Assembly: GCA_902798675.1 (NCBI GenBank)
Contig: CADBXQ010000041.1
Coordinates: 6,582-11,708, forward strand
Length of the DNA: 5,127 nucleotides
Origin: Oscillospiraceae bacterium
Lineage (GTDB): Bacteria; Bacillota; Clostridia; Oscillospirales; Ruminococcaceae
Direction: 5' to 3'
In this document: one piece after another, positions 1 through 4,657 of the stretch
Layout: each line of letters begins with the position of its first letter
How positions within the stretch are numbered: position 1 is the first letter of the stretch
Notes under the pieces: generated by a model
What the model was told of the DNA's origin: nothing
Seen by the model: only the letters and a program-made list of their open reading frames with translations
Databases searched by the model: none
Position numbers and translations under genes: made by a program

Positions 1-2
1 AT

Positions 3-557
3 CTAGACAAGCCTTTTTCCAGGATTTCCATGACCGATTCCGTCTTGAAATATTCTGGGGTGGATTTTTCAAAGATAGCCTCGCTTGAACAGGCAAGAGA
101 AGTTGCGGATCAGCACAAAATTAAATATGAACAAAGACACAAAATCGGAGACATATTGAACTTGTTTTTTGATGAATATGTCGAAAAAAATCTAATCCAG
201 CCAACATTTATCACCGACTACCCTGTTGAAATTTCTCCCCTTGCTAAAAGAAACCCGAATAATCCGAAAATAACTGAGCGGTTTGAACTATTTATCATTG
301 GAAAAGAGTTTGCAAATGCGTTTTCCGAGTTAAACGATCCGATCGACCAGCGCCAGCGGTTTGAAGCCCAGGCAGAGCTGAAAAAGCAAGGTGACGAAGA
401 GGCATGTGATGTTGATTATGACTTTTTAAACGCGCTTGAATATGGCATGCCGCCAACTGGGGGTATGGGCATGGGAATTGACAGGCTGGTCATGCTGCTG
501 ACAAACAACGACAGCATTAGGGATGTTTTGCTGTTCCCAACAATGAAAAATTTGTGA
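3..557 (+). CDS. lysS: Lysyl-tRNA synthetase (class II), C-terminal 184 residues
   Basis: This enzyme charges tRNA-Lys with lysine in the cytoplasm using ATP. The frame is open back to the left window edge (LDKPFSRIS before the first internal Met at base 30), so the gene starts outside the window and about the last third is seen, the full family length being near 490-500 residues. Visible landmarks are the catalytic-core stretch IGKEFANAFSELNDP and the class II motif 3 GGMGMGIDRLVMLLTN near bases 456-505, whose Arg contacts ATP. It ends in the family-typical IRDVLLFPTMK plus NL and a TGA stop. The catalytic domain looks intact, with no frameshift and no C-terminal extension. The next transcriptional stop signal on this strand is the hairpin at 795-819, so the transcript probably runs through repeat copy A. 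The identification is certain by family resemblance; motifs 1 and 2 lie upstream of the window. Confidence 0.97.
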   Translation, partial: LDKPFSRISMTDSVLKYSGVDFSKIASLEQAREVADQHKIKYEQRHKIGDILNLFFDEYVEKNLIQPTFITDYPVEISPLAKRNPNNPKITERFELFIIGKEFANAFSELNDPIDQRQRFEAQAELKKQGDEEACDVDYDFLNALEYGMPPTGGMGMGIDRLVMLLTNNDSIRDVLLFPTMKNL

Positions 558-577
558 TTTTATTTTTGGGATTTGGG

Positions 578-790
578 TTATATTTGTCCCCTCCCCTTCC
601 CCTGCTTTAAAAAACTGCCTTTCCAATATAATACAGTTTGTAATTCAACCATCCTCGAATTCGTATCCCAAAAACAATGCAAAAGTTGCTGAAAGCGCCG
701 CCGTCTCACAACTGACTGCGGTGCTTTGCTCTGCCTAAAACGCCATCCCTTTGAAAGCATCCGTAACAAGTGGTATGTAAACATCCGCAA
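578..790 (+). repeat. Dispersed ~210-bp intergenic repeat, copy A
   Basis: This is one of four related non-coding copies in the window. Shared blocks in order are TTATATTTGTCCCCTCCCC (from 578), CTCGAATTCGT followed by CCCAAAA (from 655), GCGCCGCC plus CTCACAAC (about 695-712), and TTGAAAGC-TCCGT-ACAAGTGGTA (from 751). Block spacing matches the other copies: 74 bp from ATTTGTCCCC to CGAATTCG in both A and B, and 68 bp between the GGCGGCGCT and CTTGT blocks in A, C and D. The right boundary is approximate. It fills the gap between lysS and the terminator at 795. The opposite strand holds a 71-codon open frame that I do not regard as a gene. Confidence 0.9.
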
Positions 791-794
791 CAAA

Positions 795-819
795 AAGCCC
801 CCTTTTGGTTAGGGGGCTT
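795..819. terminator. Bidirectional rho-independent terminator between convergent genes
   Basis: Arms AAGCCCCCT (795-803) and AGGGGGCTT (811-819) form a 9-bp G+C-rich stem with a 7-nt loop. On the minus strand the stem is followed at once by TTTTTGTTG, and it lies 39 nt past the stop of the 858-1670 gene, which makes a textbook terminator. On the plus strand it is followed by GGTTGTTTTTA, so it can also stop lysS transcripts. Confidence 0.88.
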
Positions 820-857
820 GGTTGTTTTTATTCTATTCATGTGCGCACATTAGTCCG

Positions 858-1670
858 TTAAAATTCATAAGTGTTTCCGTCTATAATGCCATAATTTTCA
901 TGAACATAGCGTTTAATCGTATCTATTGTATCAGGCCCCAGTTTATTTGTTTTAAAAAAATTCCGTTTATTTTCTTTGTCATTAGGAGGTTCTTTCGAAA
1001 AATCCTGATAGCGGTAGAGACACCTTTCGGCCAAAATATACAACAAGTCAAAGAATTCTGACCAATCTTCATCATATTTACCAATTTTTCGATCAACAAT
1101 TACATCGAAAAACGTCCTTTCAATATCTTCAACACTATCATGTACAGGATTGCTAAATTCTACAGAATTTCCAGATTTCGAAGTTCCATTAACAGCACCT
1201 TCCAAACATTCTTCAAAATTATTGCATAAATTACTAAAATCAGGCCAACGTGATTCTAGTAATTTATCTATTTCTCCTGGTTTTCTGGACATTTCAAAAA
1301 CCTTAACAGGGGGAAGATCCATATTCGGGTTGTATTCATTTGCGCGGTACATAGAGATATCAAAAGGTAATTTTTCATTTTTTTGGCGGACACAAATTAC
1401 TTTCTTATTAAATGCATGTGCTACACCCAATTCATAAAAAACATTTGCATTAAGTGTGCTTAAATCCGCAACCACCACATTCGCTTCTTTCAAACCTTGC
1501 ACTACATCTTTCATAATGTTTCGATGATTTTTATCAGTGCTTGCATGCTTAAATTCGTATTTTTCCTTAAATCGCTCTTTTAACCTTTCAAAAAATTCCA
1601 AAGATTTTGGATATATTTCTTTATTTAAAGGCATAATAAAAAAAATATTAGGTCTTTTCTCTTCTGACAT
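858..1670 (-). CDS. Nucleoside 2-deoxyribosyltransferase/TIR-like domain protein with unassigned C-terminal half
   Basis: The 270-aa product starts with a Rossmann-like half: beta strand IFFIMPL (residues 9-15), then VVQGLKEANVVVADLS (56-71), then the signature NANVFYELGVAHAF (74-87), then KKVICVRQ (89-96) and LPFDIS with R-NEY (101-113). ADLS-x-NxNVxYELGxAHA is typical of nucleoside 2-deoxyribosyltransferase-like and TIR-like proteins; Glu80 sits where those families carry the catalytic Glu that attacks the N-glycosidic bond. Residues about 115-270 match nothing I know. They are charged, contain a helix-like stretch FFDLLYILAERCLY, and show no signal peptide or membrane segment, so the protein should be cytoplasmic. 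The ATG is preceded by AGGAG at an unusually long 13-nt distance; no better in-frame start is seen. It is a single-gene unit between a consensus promoter and a strong terminator. Possible roles are an NAD- or nucleotide-cleaving defence effector or a nucleotide-sensing protein; this is inference, as no partner gene is present. Confidence 0.85.
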   Translation of the reverse strand: MSEEKRPNIFFIMPLNKEIYPKSLEFFERLKERFKEKYEFKHASTDKNHRNIMKDVVQGLKEANVVVADLSTLNANVFYELGVAHAFNKKVICVRQKNEKLPFDISMYRANEYNPNMDLPPVKVFEMSRKPGEIDKLLESRWPDFSNLCNNFEECLEGAVNGTSKSGNSVEFSNPVHDSVEDIERTFFDVIVDRKIGKYDEDWSEFFDLLYILAERCLYRYQDFSKEPPNDKENKRNFFKTNKLGPDTIDTIKRYVHENYGIIDGNTYEF

Positions 1671-1683
1671 TACAAAAATACAA

Positions 1684-1688
1684 CTCCT
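1684..1688 (-). promoter_or_regulatory. Ribosome binding site, long spacing
   Basis: AGGAG on the minus strand lies 13 nt from the ATG at 1670, compared with 7 nt for yajC, efp and the TIGR04086-type gene. It is the only Shine-Dalgarno candidate for this gene, and the codons between carry no alternative start in frame. Confidence 0.6.
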
Positions 1689-1723
1689 AATTTAATTTTT
1701 AATAGTACGAATAGATTTAATAA

Positions 1724-1747
1724 AATCATAATATTCAATATATGATT
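1724..1747. promoter_or_regulatory. Inverted repeat over the -10 box, possible operator
   Basis: AATCATA (1724-1730) and TATGATT (1741-1747) are perfect 7-bp inverted arms around a 10-bp spacer. The centre-to-centre distance is 17 bp. The right arm overlaps the -10 hexamer (1745-1750) and the left arm lies just past the predicted start of transcription, the usual place for a repressor site. The arms are AT-rich, so chance is a real alternative. Confidence 0.35.
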
Positions 1748-1773
1748 ATACACCAAATCTTTCCTTTTGTCAA
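1745..1773 (-). promoter_or_regulatory. Perfect-consensus sigma-A promoter of the NDT/TIR-like gene
   Basis: On the minus strand TTGACA (1768-1773) and TATAAT (1745-1750) are separated by exactly 17 bp, so all twelve consensus bases are present. Transcription should begin near 1738, giving a leader of about 68 nt. The -10 context GGTGTATAAT is shared with the yajC promoter. Confidence 0.85.
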
Positions 1774-1819
1774 CACATAAATTTTACACCTAGTCCGCAC
1801 TTAAACAAACTGCGCAGGG

Positions 1820-1945
1820 GCTTGGAGCTTGGCTTCGCTTGTCAAGGGCAAAACAAGAAAACCGCACGCTGCGATGAGGTCAAACTGCACGGTTGGTTGT
1901 GAGACGGCGGCGCTCCAAACGGTTTTTGCATTGTTTCATAAAAGA
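1820..1945 (-). repeat. Divergent copy D of the intergenic repeat (inverted)
   Basis: This is the inverse orientation to copies A and B. GTTGTGAGACGGCGGCGCT (1896-1914) is identical over 19 bases to the complement of copy A, and TTTTGCATTGTTT (from about 1924) matches again. CTTGTCAAGGG at 1838 lies 68 bp from GGCGGCGCT, the same distance as in copies A and C, which argues for common descent and not a chance hit. The outer blocks (ATTTGTCCCC, CGAATTCG) are missing or unrecognisable, so the copy is decayed or truncated and its limits are approximate. Confidence 0.7.
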
Positions 1946-1947
1946 CT

Positions 1948-1967
1948 GGTTGAGGGCGCCCCAAACC
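1948..1967. repeat. Interrupted dyad between copy D and the TIGR04086-type gene
   Basis: GGTT-GA-GGGCGCCC-CA-AACC is symmetric at 16 of 20 positions. It has no loop, so it suits a protein dyad or a relic better than an RNA hairpin. The rest of 1968-2038 shows no gene and no convincing terminator for the TIGR04086-type gene. The whole 1671-2038 gap holds only the promoter region, copy D and this dyad. Confidence 0.3.
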
Positions 1968-2038
1968 AAGCTTTTTTGCCCCCAAGCAACCAAATTTTTT
2001 TCACAGCAAACGCAGTCAGACGTCAAAAATAACCTTTA

Positions 2039-2419
2039 TCAACCCCTTGAATTAACGCCAAATATTCCGCCAAAACAGGCTGAAGCAAAAATTATCAAAA
2101 TCTTTGTTGCTTCGCTAAAACTGATCAAAATCCCTGTGCTGACTGCGGTTAAAGCGAAAACCAATGCGCCAAAAAACGCCCCGCAAATCGCGCCAACGAT
2201 CAATCCTTTCCTCCCAAACAACCTGGAAGATATGTATCCCGATATGAAACTCCCGACCCCGCCGCATATTGTCGCCATAGGACCTACAAATTTTATAGAC
2301 AAATTCAGCTGCAAAATCAACAATGAAATAATAACAAAAAGACAAAACAAAACAAAAGTTCCGGCAAGAAGGCCGATAGTGAGCGGGGTTAGCATCTGTT
2401 TTAACTCTTTAATTTTCAA
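2039..2419 (-). CDS. Four-helix membrane protein, TIGR04086 type, TTG start
   Basis: The 126-aa product is almost entirely hydrophobic. It has probable membrane helices at residues about 13-38, 43-63, 72-93 and 98-121, with a small positively charged N-terminus (KIKELKQ) and Gly-rich turns (ICGGVGSFISGYISS, GLIVGAICGAFFGALVF). Size, helix layout and position directly after yajC fit the TIGR04086 membrane protein family of Clostridia, whose function is unknown to me. The start is TTG at 2419, with AGGAGG placed 7 nt upstream; the first ATG (codon 9, at 2395) has no such site. The gene ends in tandem stops, TGA TAA. It lies 112 nt after yajC on the same strand with no good promoter between, so it is probably co-transcribed with yajC, with an RNA hairpin in the gap. 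Confidence 0.85.
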   Translation of the reverse strand: MKIKELKQMLTPLTIGLLAGTFVLFCLFVIISLLILQLNLSIKFVGPMATICGGVGSFISGYISSRLFGRKGLIVGAICGAFFGALVFALTAVSTGILISFSEATKILIIFASACFGGIFGVNSRG

Positions 2420-2426
2420 AATAAGC

Positions 2427-2432
2427 CCTCCT
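2427..2432 (-). promoter_or_regulatory. Ribosome binding site that decides a TTG start
   Basis: A full AGGAGG lies 7 nt before TTG at 2419. The same 7-nt spacing precedes the ATG of yajC and of efp, which supports TTG over the internal ATG at 2395. Confidence 0.85.
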
Positions 2433-2475
2433 AAAATGTTTCATATACCAAAATTTATGCACAAATAAACTGATA

Positions 2476-2526
2476 AAGAACAAACATCCTCAATCCGTTA
2501 AAACGGGCTTCTGGATGCTTGTTCTT
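2476..2526 (-). terminator. Long hairpin in the yajC to TIGR04086-type gap
   Basis: Arms 2476-2489 and 2513-2526 pair over 14 bp, with a single wobble or mismatch (AAGAACAAGCATCC against GGATGTTTGTTCTT on the minus strand). An inner CCGT/ACGG stem closes on a TAAA loop. The hairpin begins 5 nt after the yajC stop. The following minus-strand bases TATCAGTTTATTTG are only weakly U-rich, so partial termination or 3'-end stabilisation of yajC mRNA seems more likely than a complete stop. Confidence 0.6.
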
Positions 2527-2531
2527 CTTGC

Positions 2532-2834
2532 CTACTTCGCAACACTTGCAGCTTTTTCGGGTTCAACGCTTTGAACAGCCCACTTTTTAACCCGAACTTT
2601 GTTTCGGTCACTTCCCGTTTCCAAAACCAACATGTCTTCCTTTATGGAAGTGACTATGCCGATAATTCCCCCTATTGTCGTCACAACATCGCCTATTTTC
2701 AAGGCATTTCGCATTTCATTGGCCTGCTGATCTCTCTTTTTCTGGGGACGTATCAACAAAAAGTATGATAAAGCCAGCATTGCAACCAGCATCACTATTG
2801 GCATCATCATAGAACCGCCATCCGCTAACTCCAT
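2532..2834 (-). CDS. yajC: Preprotein translocase subunit YajC
   Basis: YajC is a small accessory membrane subunit of the Sec export apparatus, associated with SecDF. The 100-aa product has the family layout: a short N-terminus, one membrane helix (about residues 10-28), the hallmark LIRPQKKR (27-34), and a small cytoplasmic beta domain opening with GDVVTTIGGIIG (48-59). Length is usual for the family. The ATG at 2834 has AAGGAG 7 nt upstream. The next Met codons (9-11) would remove little and lack a site. The promoter at 2875-2903 gives a leader of about 34 nt. The frequent neighbours tgt and secDF are absent here; repeat copy B lies upstream instead. Confidence 0.96.
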   Translation of the reverse strand: MELADGGSMMMPIVMLVAMLALSYFLLIRPQKKRDQQANEMRNALKIGDVVTTIGGIIGIVTSIKEDMLVLETGSDRNKVRVKKWAVQSVEPEKAASVAK

Positions 2835-2874
2835 AAAATCTCTCCTTAAAAGTATTTAAAAATCATGCCATATC

Positions 2875-2903
2875 ATTATACACCACTCAATTCCAAATTG
2901 CAA
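2875..2903 (-). promoter_or_regulatory. yajC promoter
   Basis: On the minus strand TTGCAA (2898-2903) and TATAAT (2875-2880) are 17 bp apart. The -35 matches 4 of 6 consensus bases and the -10 all six. The upstream AAAATATGC is AT-rich like an UP element. The -35 lies inside a 14-mer shared with the efp promoter. Confidence 0.75.
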
Positions 2904-2912
2904 GCATATTTT
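2899..2912 (-). repeat. Left arm of a 14-bp inverted repeat outside repeat B
   Basis: TGCAAGCATATTTT is the exact reverse complement of 4925-4938. It lies 15 bp outside copy B and overlaps the yajC -35 box. It may be a shared promoter element or the edge of the B-to-C cassette. Confidence 0.6.
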
Positions 2913-2927
2913 CAAATTTTTTTTGTG

Positions 2928-3142
2928 TTATATTTGTCCCCTCCCCCTCCGCTCTGAAAAAAGGTGGCTTTCCAATGATAATACCATATGTAATTAAGCC
3001 GTTCTCGAATTCGTCCCCAAAAGCCATGTGGGGAGCCACTGAGCCGCCACCCGCTCACAACCAACTGTATCATTAACCCTTCCTCAAGCAAAAGTCCCTT
3101 TGAAAGCGTCCGTGACAAGTGGTAGGTTAGCGTCCTCGAGGG
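2928..3142 (+). repeat. Dispersed ~210-bp intergenic repeat, copy B
   Basis: This copy has the same orientation and block order as copy A. TTATATTTGTCCCCTCCCC (2928) is identical to A over 19 bases. It is followed by CTTTCCAAT, then CTCGAATTCGTCCCCAAAA (3005), GAGCCGCC (3041) with CTCACAACC, and TTGAAAGCGTCCGTGACAAG (3100) with TGGTAGGTT and GCGTCC. One 3-bp length difference from A lies between the third and fourth blocks. It fills the 2835-3223 gap between the yajC promoter and the terminator of the secreted-protein gene. Confidence 0.9.
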
Positions 3143-3160
3143 CGGCCCCAAAAAACGACC

Positions 3161-3193
3161 TCAAGCGGGAAAGAAAGCTTCCTTCCCGCTTGA
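3161..3193 (-). terminator. Terminator of the secreted-protein gene
   Basis: Perfect 11-bp arms TCAAGCGGGAA (3161-3171) and TTCCCGCTTGA (3183-3193) lie 30 nt past the stop codon at 3224. An inner GAA/TTC pairing can extend the stem. The U-run (TTTTTT on the minus strand, 3150-3155) follows after a 5-nt gap, GGTCG, so the terminator is slightly imperfect. Confidence 0.72.
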
Positions 3194-3223
3194 AATCACA
3201 ATAACAATAAACGATCATTAATT

Positions 3224-4330
3224 TTAAATTTTTGCCATTCGCTCTGCAATGTCCCCGACTTTATCACTATAGCAAGCATCAATCACTTCTTGCAAAGCAT
3301 TGGCTCTCATTTGGCAGTACCACGCTCGACGACCCGGCTTCTCTGAATGATTCCAAAAGCTTTCAGCAAGCCGGTATACCATATAGGCAATTTTTAATTT
3401 AGCCTCCAAATCAAACTCTTTTATATCACGCAATTTCTTACAAACTTTTAGAGCAGCATATACGGCTTTGAGCCGCCGATCCCCTGCACTACTTAAACTG
3501 GTCTTAACGACTGCATTAGCAAAAGCATCGAATACATTAAAAGCGTCGTCTATTTCCAATTTGCGAATGGCACTTTTAACGGCAATGGCGTAGGCGCGGG
3601 CGTCGTCGCCGACAGTAACGTCGGCAGCAGCATCAACAGCCTTTTCGACGACAGTGCGGGCGTAGCCTAAAGCGAAGCTAGGAAGGTGCGGACAGTAAAG
3701 TGACCATGGGCGGAATTCTTCTTTGACAGCAGCTTTGACAACGTTACGGGCGGCGTATAGGGCAGGGGCAGGGGCAGGGGGGGCGTCGAGCAACGGGAAG
3801 CAAGCGTCGCTGGCGACACAGAAGGAGTCTCTTAAAATTCCATCAGCGCCTGGAAATGTACTAATCCTTGACTCTGACCCTGGAAATGTACTAATCATTG
3901 ACTCCTCTATTGACTCTGACCCTGCAACGATATAGGTATATTTATAAACATCACCAACTTCAACTCTAACCCTTGCAATCCCTGGTTTTCGAACCTGTCC
4001 TTTATCCGATATAACTTCAAGCCATTGATCATCGCCAGCTGCAAAAACAGTCTGAGATTCAACAGTATAACTGACAGTTGCGCCCTGCGGCCTGATATTT
4101 TTGACGTGTTCATTAACATTAAACATTTCGCCAGGGCGCAATTCAATTACATTTTTAATGTCAAAATCATAAACGACGTGTGGCGCTTTGGTCGCAGCAC
4201 TCTTACGCTTTCCTGGATAAACAGTCCCAGCAAAAACATTCATTGGCAGGTTTGCAACTGACGACGCTGTCATAGCCAGAGCAAGAGCAATGGATATAAT
4301 TTTCTTTTTTACTTTAAATTTGTTATACAT
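3224..4330 (-). CDS. Secreted protein: signal peptide, Ig-like domain, repeat linker, Ala-rich helical C-terminus
   Basis: I do not recognise a named family for this 368-aa product. A Sec signal peptide is clear: KFKVKKK, then hydrophobic IISIALALAMTA, with a likely cut after VFA (residue 34). Residues about 52-135 are beta-rich and resemble a bacterial Ig-like (Big_2-like) domain: IELRPGE, ATVSYTVES, WLEVISDKGQV, ARVRVEVGD-YKYTY. A Ser/Glu-rich linker repeats ISTFPG twice (146-161), and PPAPAPA (184-190) forms a second linker. Residues 191-368 are helical, with recurring Ala-rich segments (YAARNVVKAAV, YARTVVEKAV, AYAIAVKSAI, VYAALKVCKKL). No sorting motif or catalytic motif is seen. The middle (about 3560-3800) is far more GC-rich than the ends, suggesting a mosaic origin. 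AAGGAG lies 14 nt before the ATG, a long spacing. The gene is a single unit with its own promoter and terminator, bracketed by repeats B and C. It could be a surface or envelope protein; its function is unknown. Confidence 0.85.
   Translation of the reverse strand: MYNKFKVKKKIISIALALAMTASSVANLPMNVFAGTVYPGKRKSAATKAPHVVYDFDIKNVIELRPGEMFNVNEHVKNIRPQGATVSYTVESQTVFAAGDDQWLEVISDKGQVRKPGIARVRVEVGDVYKYTYIVAGSESIEESMISTFPGSESRISTFPGADGILRDSFCVASDACFPLLDAPPAPAPALYAARNVVKAAVKEEFRPWSLYCPHLPSFALGYARTVVEKAVDAAADVTVGDDARAYAIAVKSAIRKLEIDDAFNVFDAFANAVVKTSLSSAGDRRLKAVYAALKVCKKLRDIKEFDLEAKLKIAYMVYRLAESFWNHSEKPGRRAWYCQMRANALQEVIDACYSDKVGDIAERMAKI
3760..3783 (+). repeat. GGGGCA microsatellite with G-quadruplex pattern
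   Basis: On the plus strand GGG, GGGG, GGGG and GGGGGGG are separated by CA each time, which fits an intramolecular G-quadruplex. This is the template strand of the secreted-protein gene, and the tract encodes its Pro-Ala linker. Hexamer copy-number changes would stay in frame; changes in the run of seven G would not. Confidence 0.7.
3851..3922 (-). repeat. In-frame 30-bp tandem repeat inside the secreted-protein gene
   Basis: Unit 1 (3851-3880) starts TGGAAATGTACTAATC and ends TTGACTCTGACCC. Unit 2 (3881-3922) differs by one base plus a 12-bp insertion that duplicates ATTGACTC. Both 30 and 12 are multiples of three. The repeat encodes the duplicated ISTFPG-SES linker. Confidence 0.9.
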
Positions 4331-4344
4331 ATAAATTTTATTTT

Positions 4345-4350
4345 CTCCTT
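4345..4350 (-). promoter_or_regulatory. Ribosome binding site, long spacing
   Basis: AAGGAG on the minus strand lies 14 nt before the ATG at 4330. No in-frame start lies closer, and the signal peptide begins right after this ATG, so the start is still preferred. Confidence 0.55.
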
Positions 4351-4420
4351 AAATTTAATAAAACATTAATATAATTAAAATTAAATGTTTTTTTATGAAT
4401 GCTGCCATGAAATTTTGTTA

Positions 4421-4461
4421 GGGCTGGCTTTTTTACTAAGCTCAAGCCAAAGTCCAAGCCC
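4421..4461 (-). other. Nested hairpin in the leader of the secreted-protein gene
   Basis: GGGCT (4421-4425) pairs with AGCCC (4457-4461), and GGCTT (4426-4430) with AAGCC (4444-4448), leaving an asymmetric bulge and a 13-nt loop. No U-run follows on the minus strand, so it is not a terminator. The region 4331-5002 has no gene: it holds this leader, two promoter candidates, repeat C and the efp promoter. Confidence 0.4.
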
Positions 4462-4518
4462 CACCTCCACACACAAGTCTGAAACACAGCCACTTTTCAA
4501 CAAAACAAAAAAGGCAAC

Positions 4519-4527
4519 ATTATAGCA
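4519..4527 (-). promoter_or_regulatory. Extended -10 element, possible second promoter
   Basis: TGCTATAAT on the minus strand has a perfect -10 hexamer with the TGn extension but no -35 at 16-18 bp. It lies about 20 nt downstream of the predicted start of the promoter at 4553-4581. Between them are AGCTGAG-type short repeats (TAGCT and AGCTA arms) that could bind a regulator. Confidence 0.4.
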
Positions 4528-4552
4528 TAGCTCAGCTCAACTCAGCTAAAGC

Positions 4553-4581
4553 ATTTTAACAAATCTACCATATCTTGTCAA
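4553..4581 (-). promoter_or_regulatory. Promoter of the secreted-protein gene
   Basis: On the minus strand TTGACA (4576-4581) matches the -35 consensus fully, and TAAAAT (4553-4558) matches 5 of 6 -10 bases, with a 17-bp spacer. Transcription from near 4546 would give an untranslated leader of about 215 nt, by far the longest in the window. Confidence 0.7.
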
Positions 4582-4657
4582 GCGCTTTTTTAAAATTCAA
4601 AATTTTTATAATTATACTGATAGTACTATTAAGTTGAATGTTTTAAGCAGGCGGCAA

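Noticed and set aside
578..793. Minus-strand 71-codon open frame over repeat A, with a similar 79-codon frame over repeat B (2912-3151); both contain TYHL-R-LSKG
   Set aside because: The resemblance follows from DNA-level repeat similarity. Copy C carries a stop and a frame change in the same place, no Shine-Dalgarno is seen, and differences between copies alter residues freely.
1829..2032. Short plus-strand frame with NCTVGCET, faintly like the SCIFF cysteine peptide that often follows yajC and TIGR04086 in Clostridia
   Set aside because: It is on the wrong strand, has only two Cys close together, and lies in repeat D. Nothing else supports a SCIFF gene.
1893..2468. Plus-strand 191-codon open frame
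   Set aside because: It is antisense to the TIGR04086-type gene, has no ribosome binding site and crosses repeat D; the minus-strand gene explains the open frame.
3723..4261. Plus-strand open frames inside the secreted-protein gene
   Set aside because: They are shadows of the minus-strand gene with no ribosome binding sites; the minus-strand frame has a signal peptide, a promoter and a terminator.
4355..4408. Minus-strand 17-codon hydrophobic leader peptide (MAAFIKKHLILIILMFY)
   Set aside because: There is no ribosome binding site, and such short AT-rich frames are expected by chance.
4590..4620. Plus-strand promoter candidate TTAAAA-17-TATACT pointing into repeat C
   Set aside because: The -35 is weak, the region is AT-rich, and no gene follows before the efp promoter.
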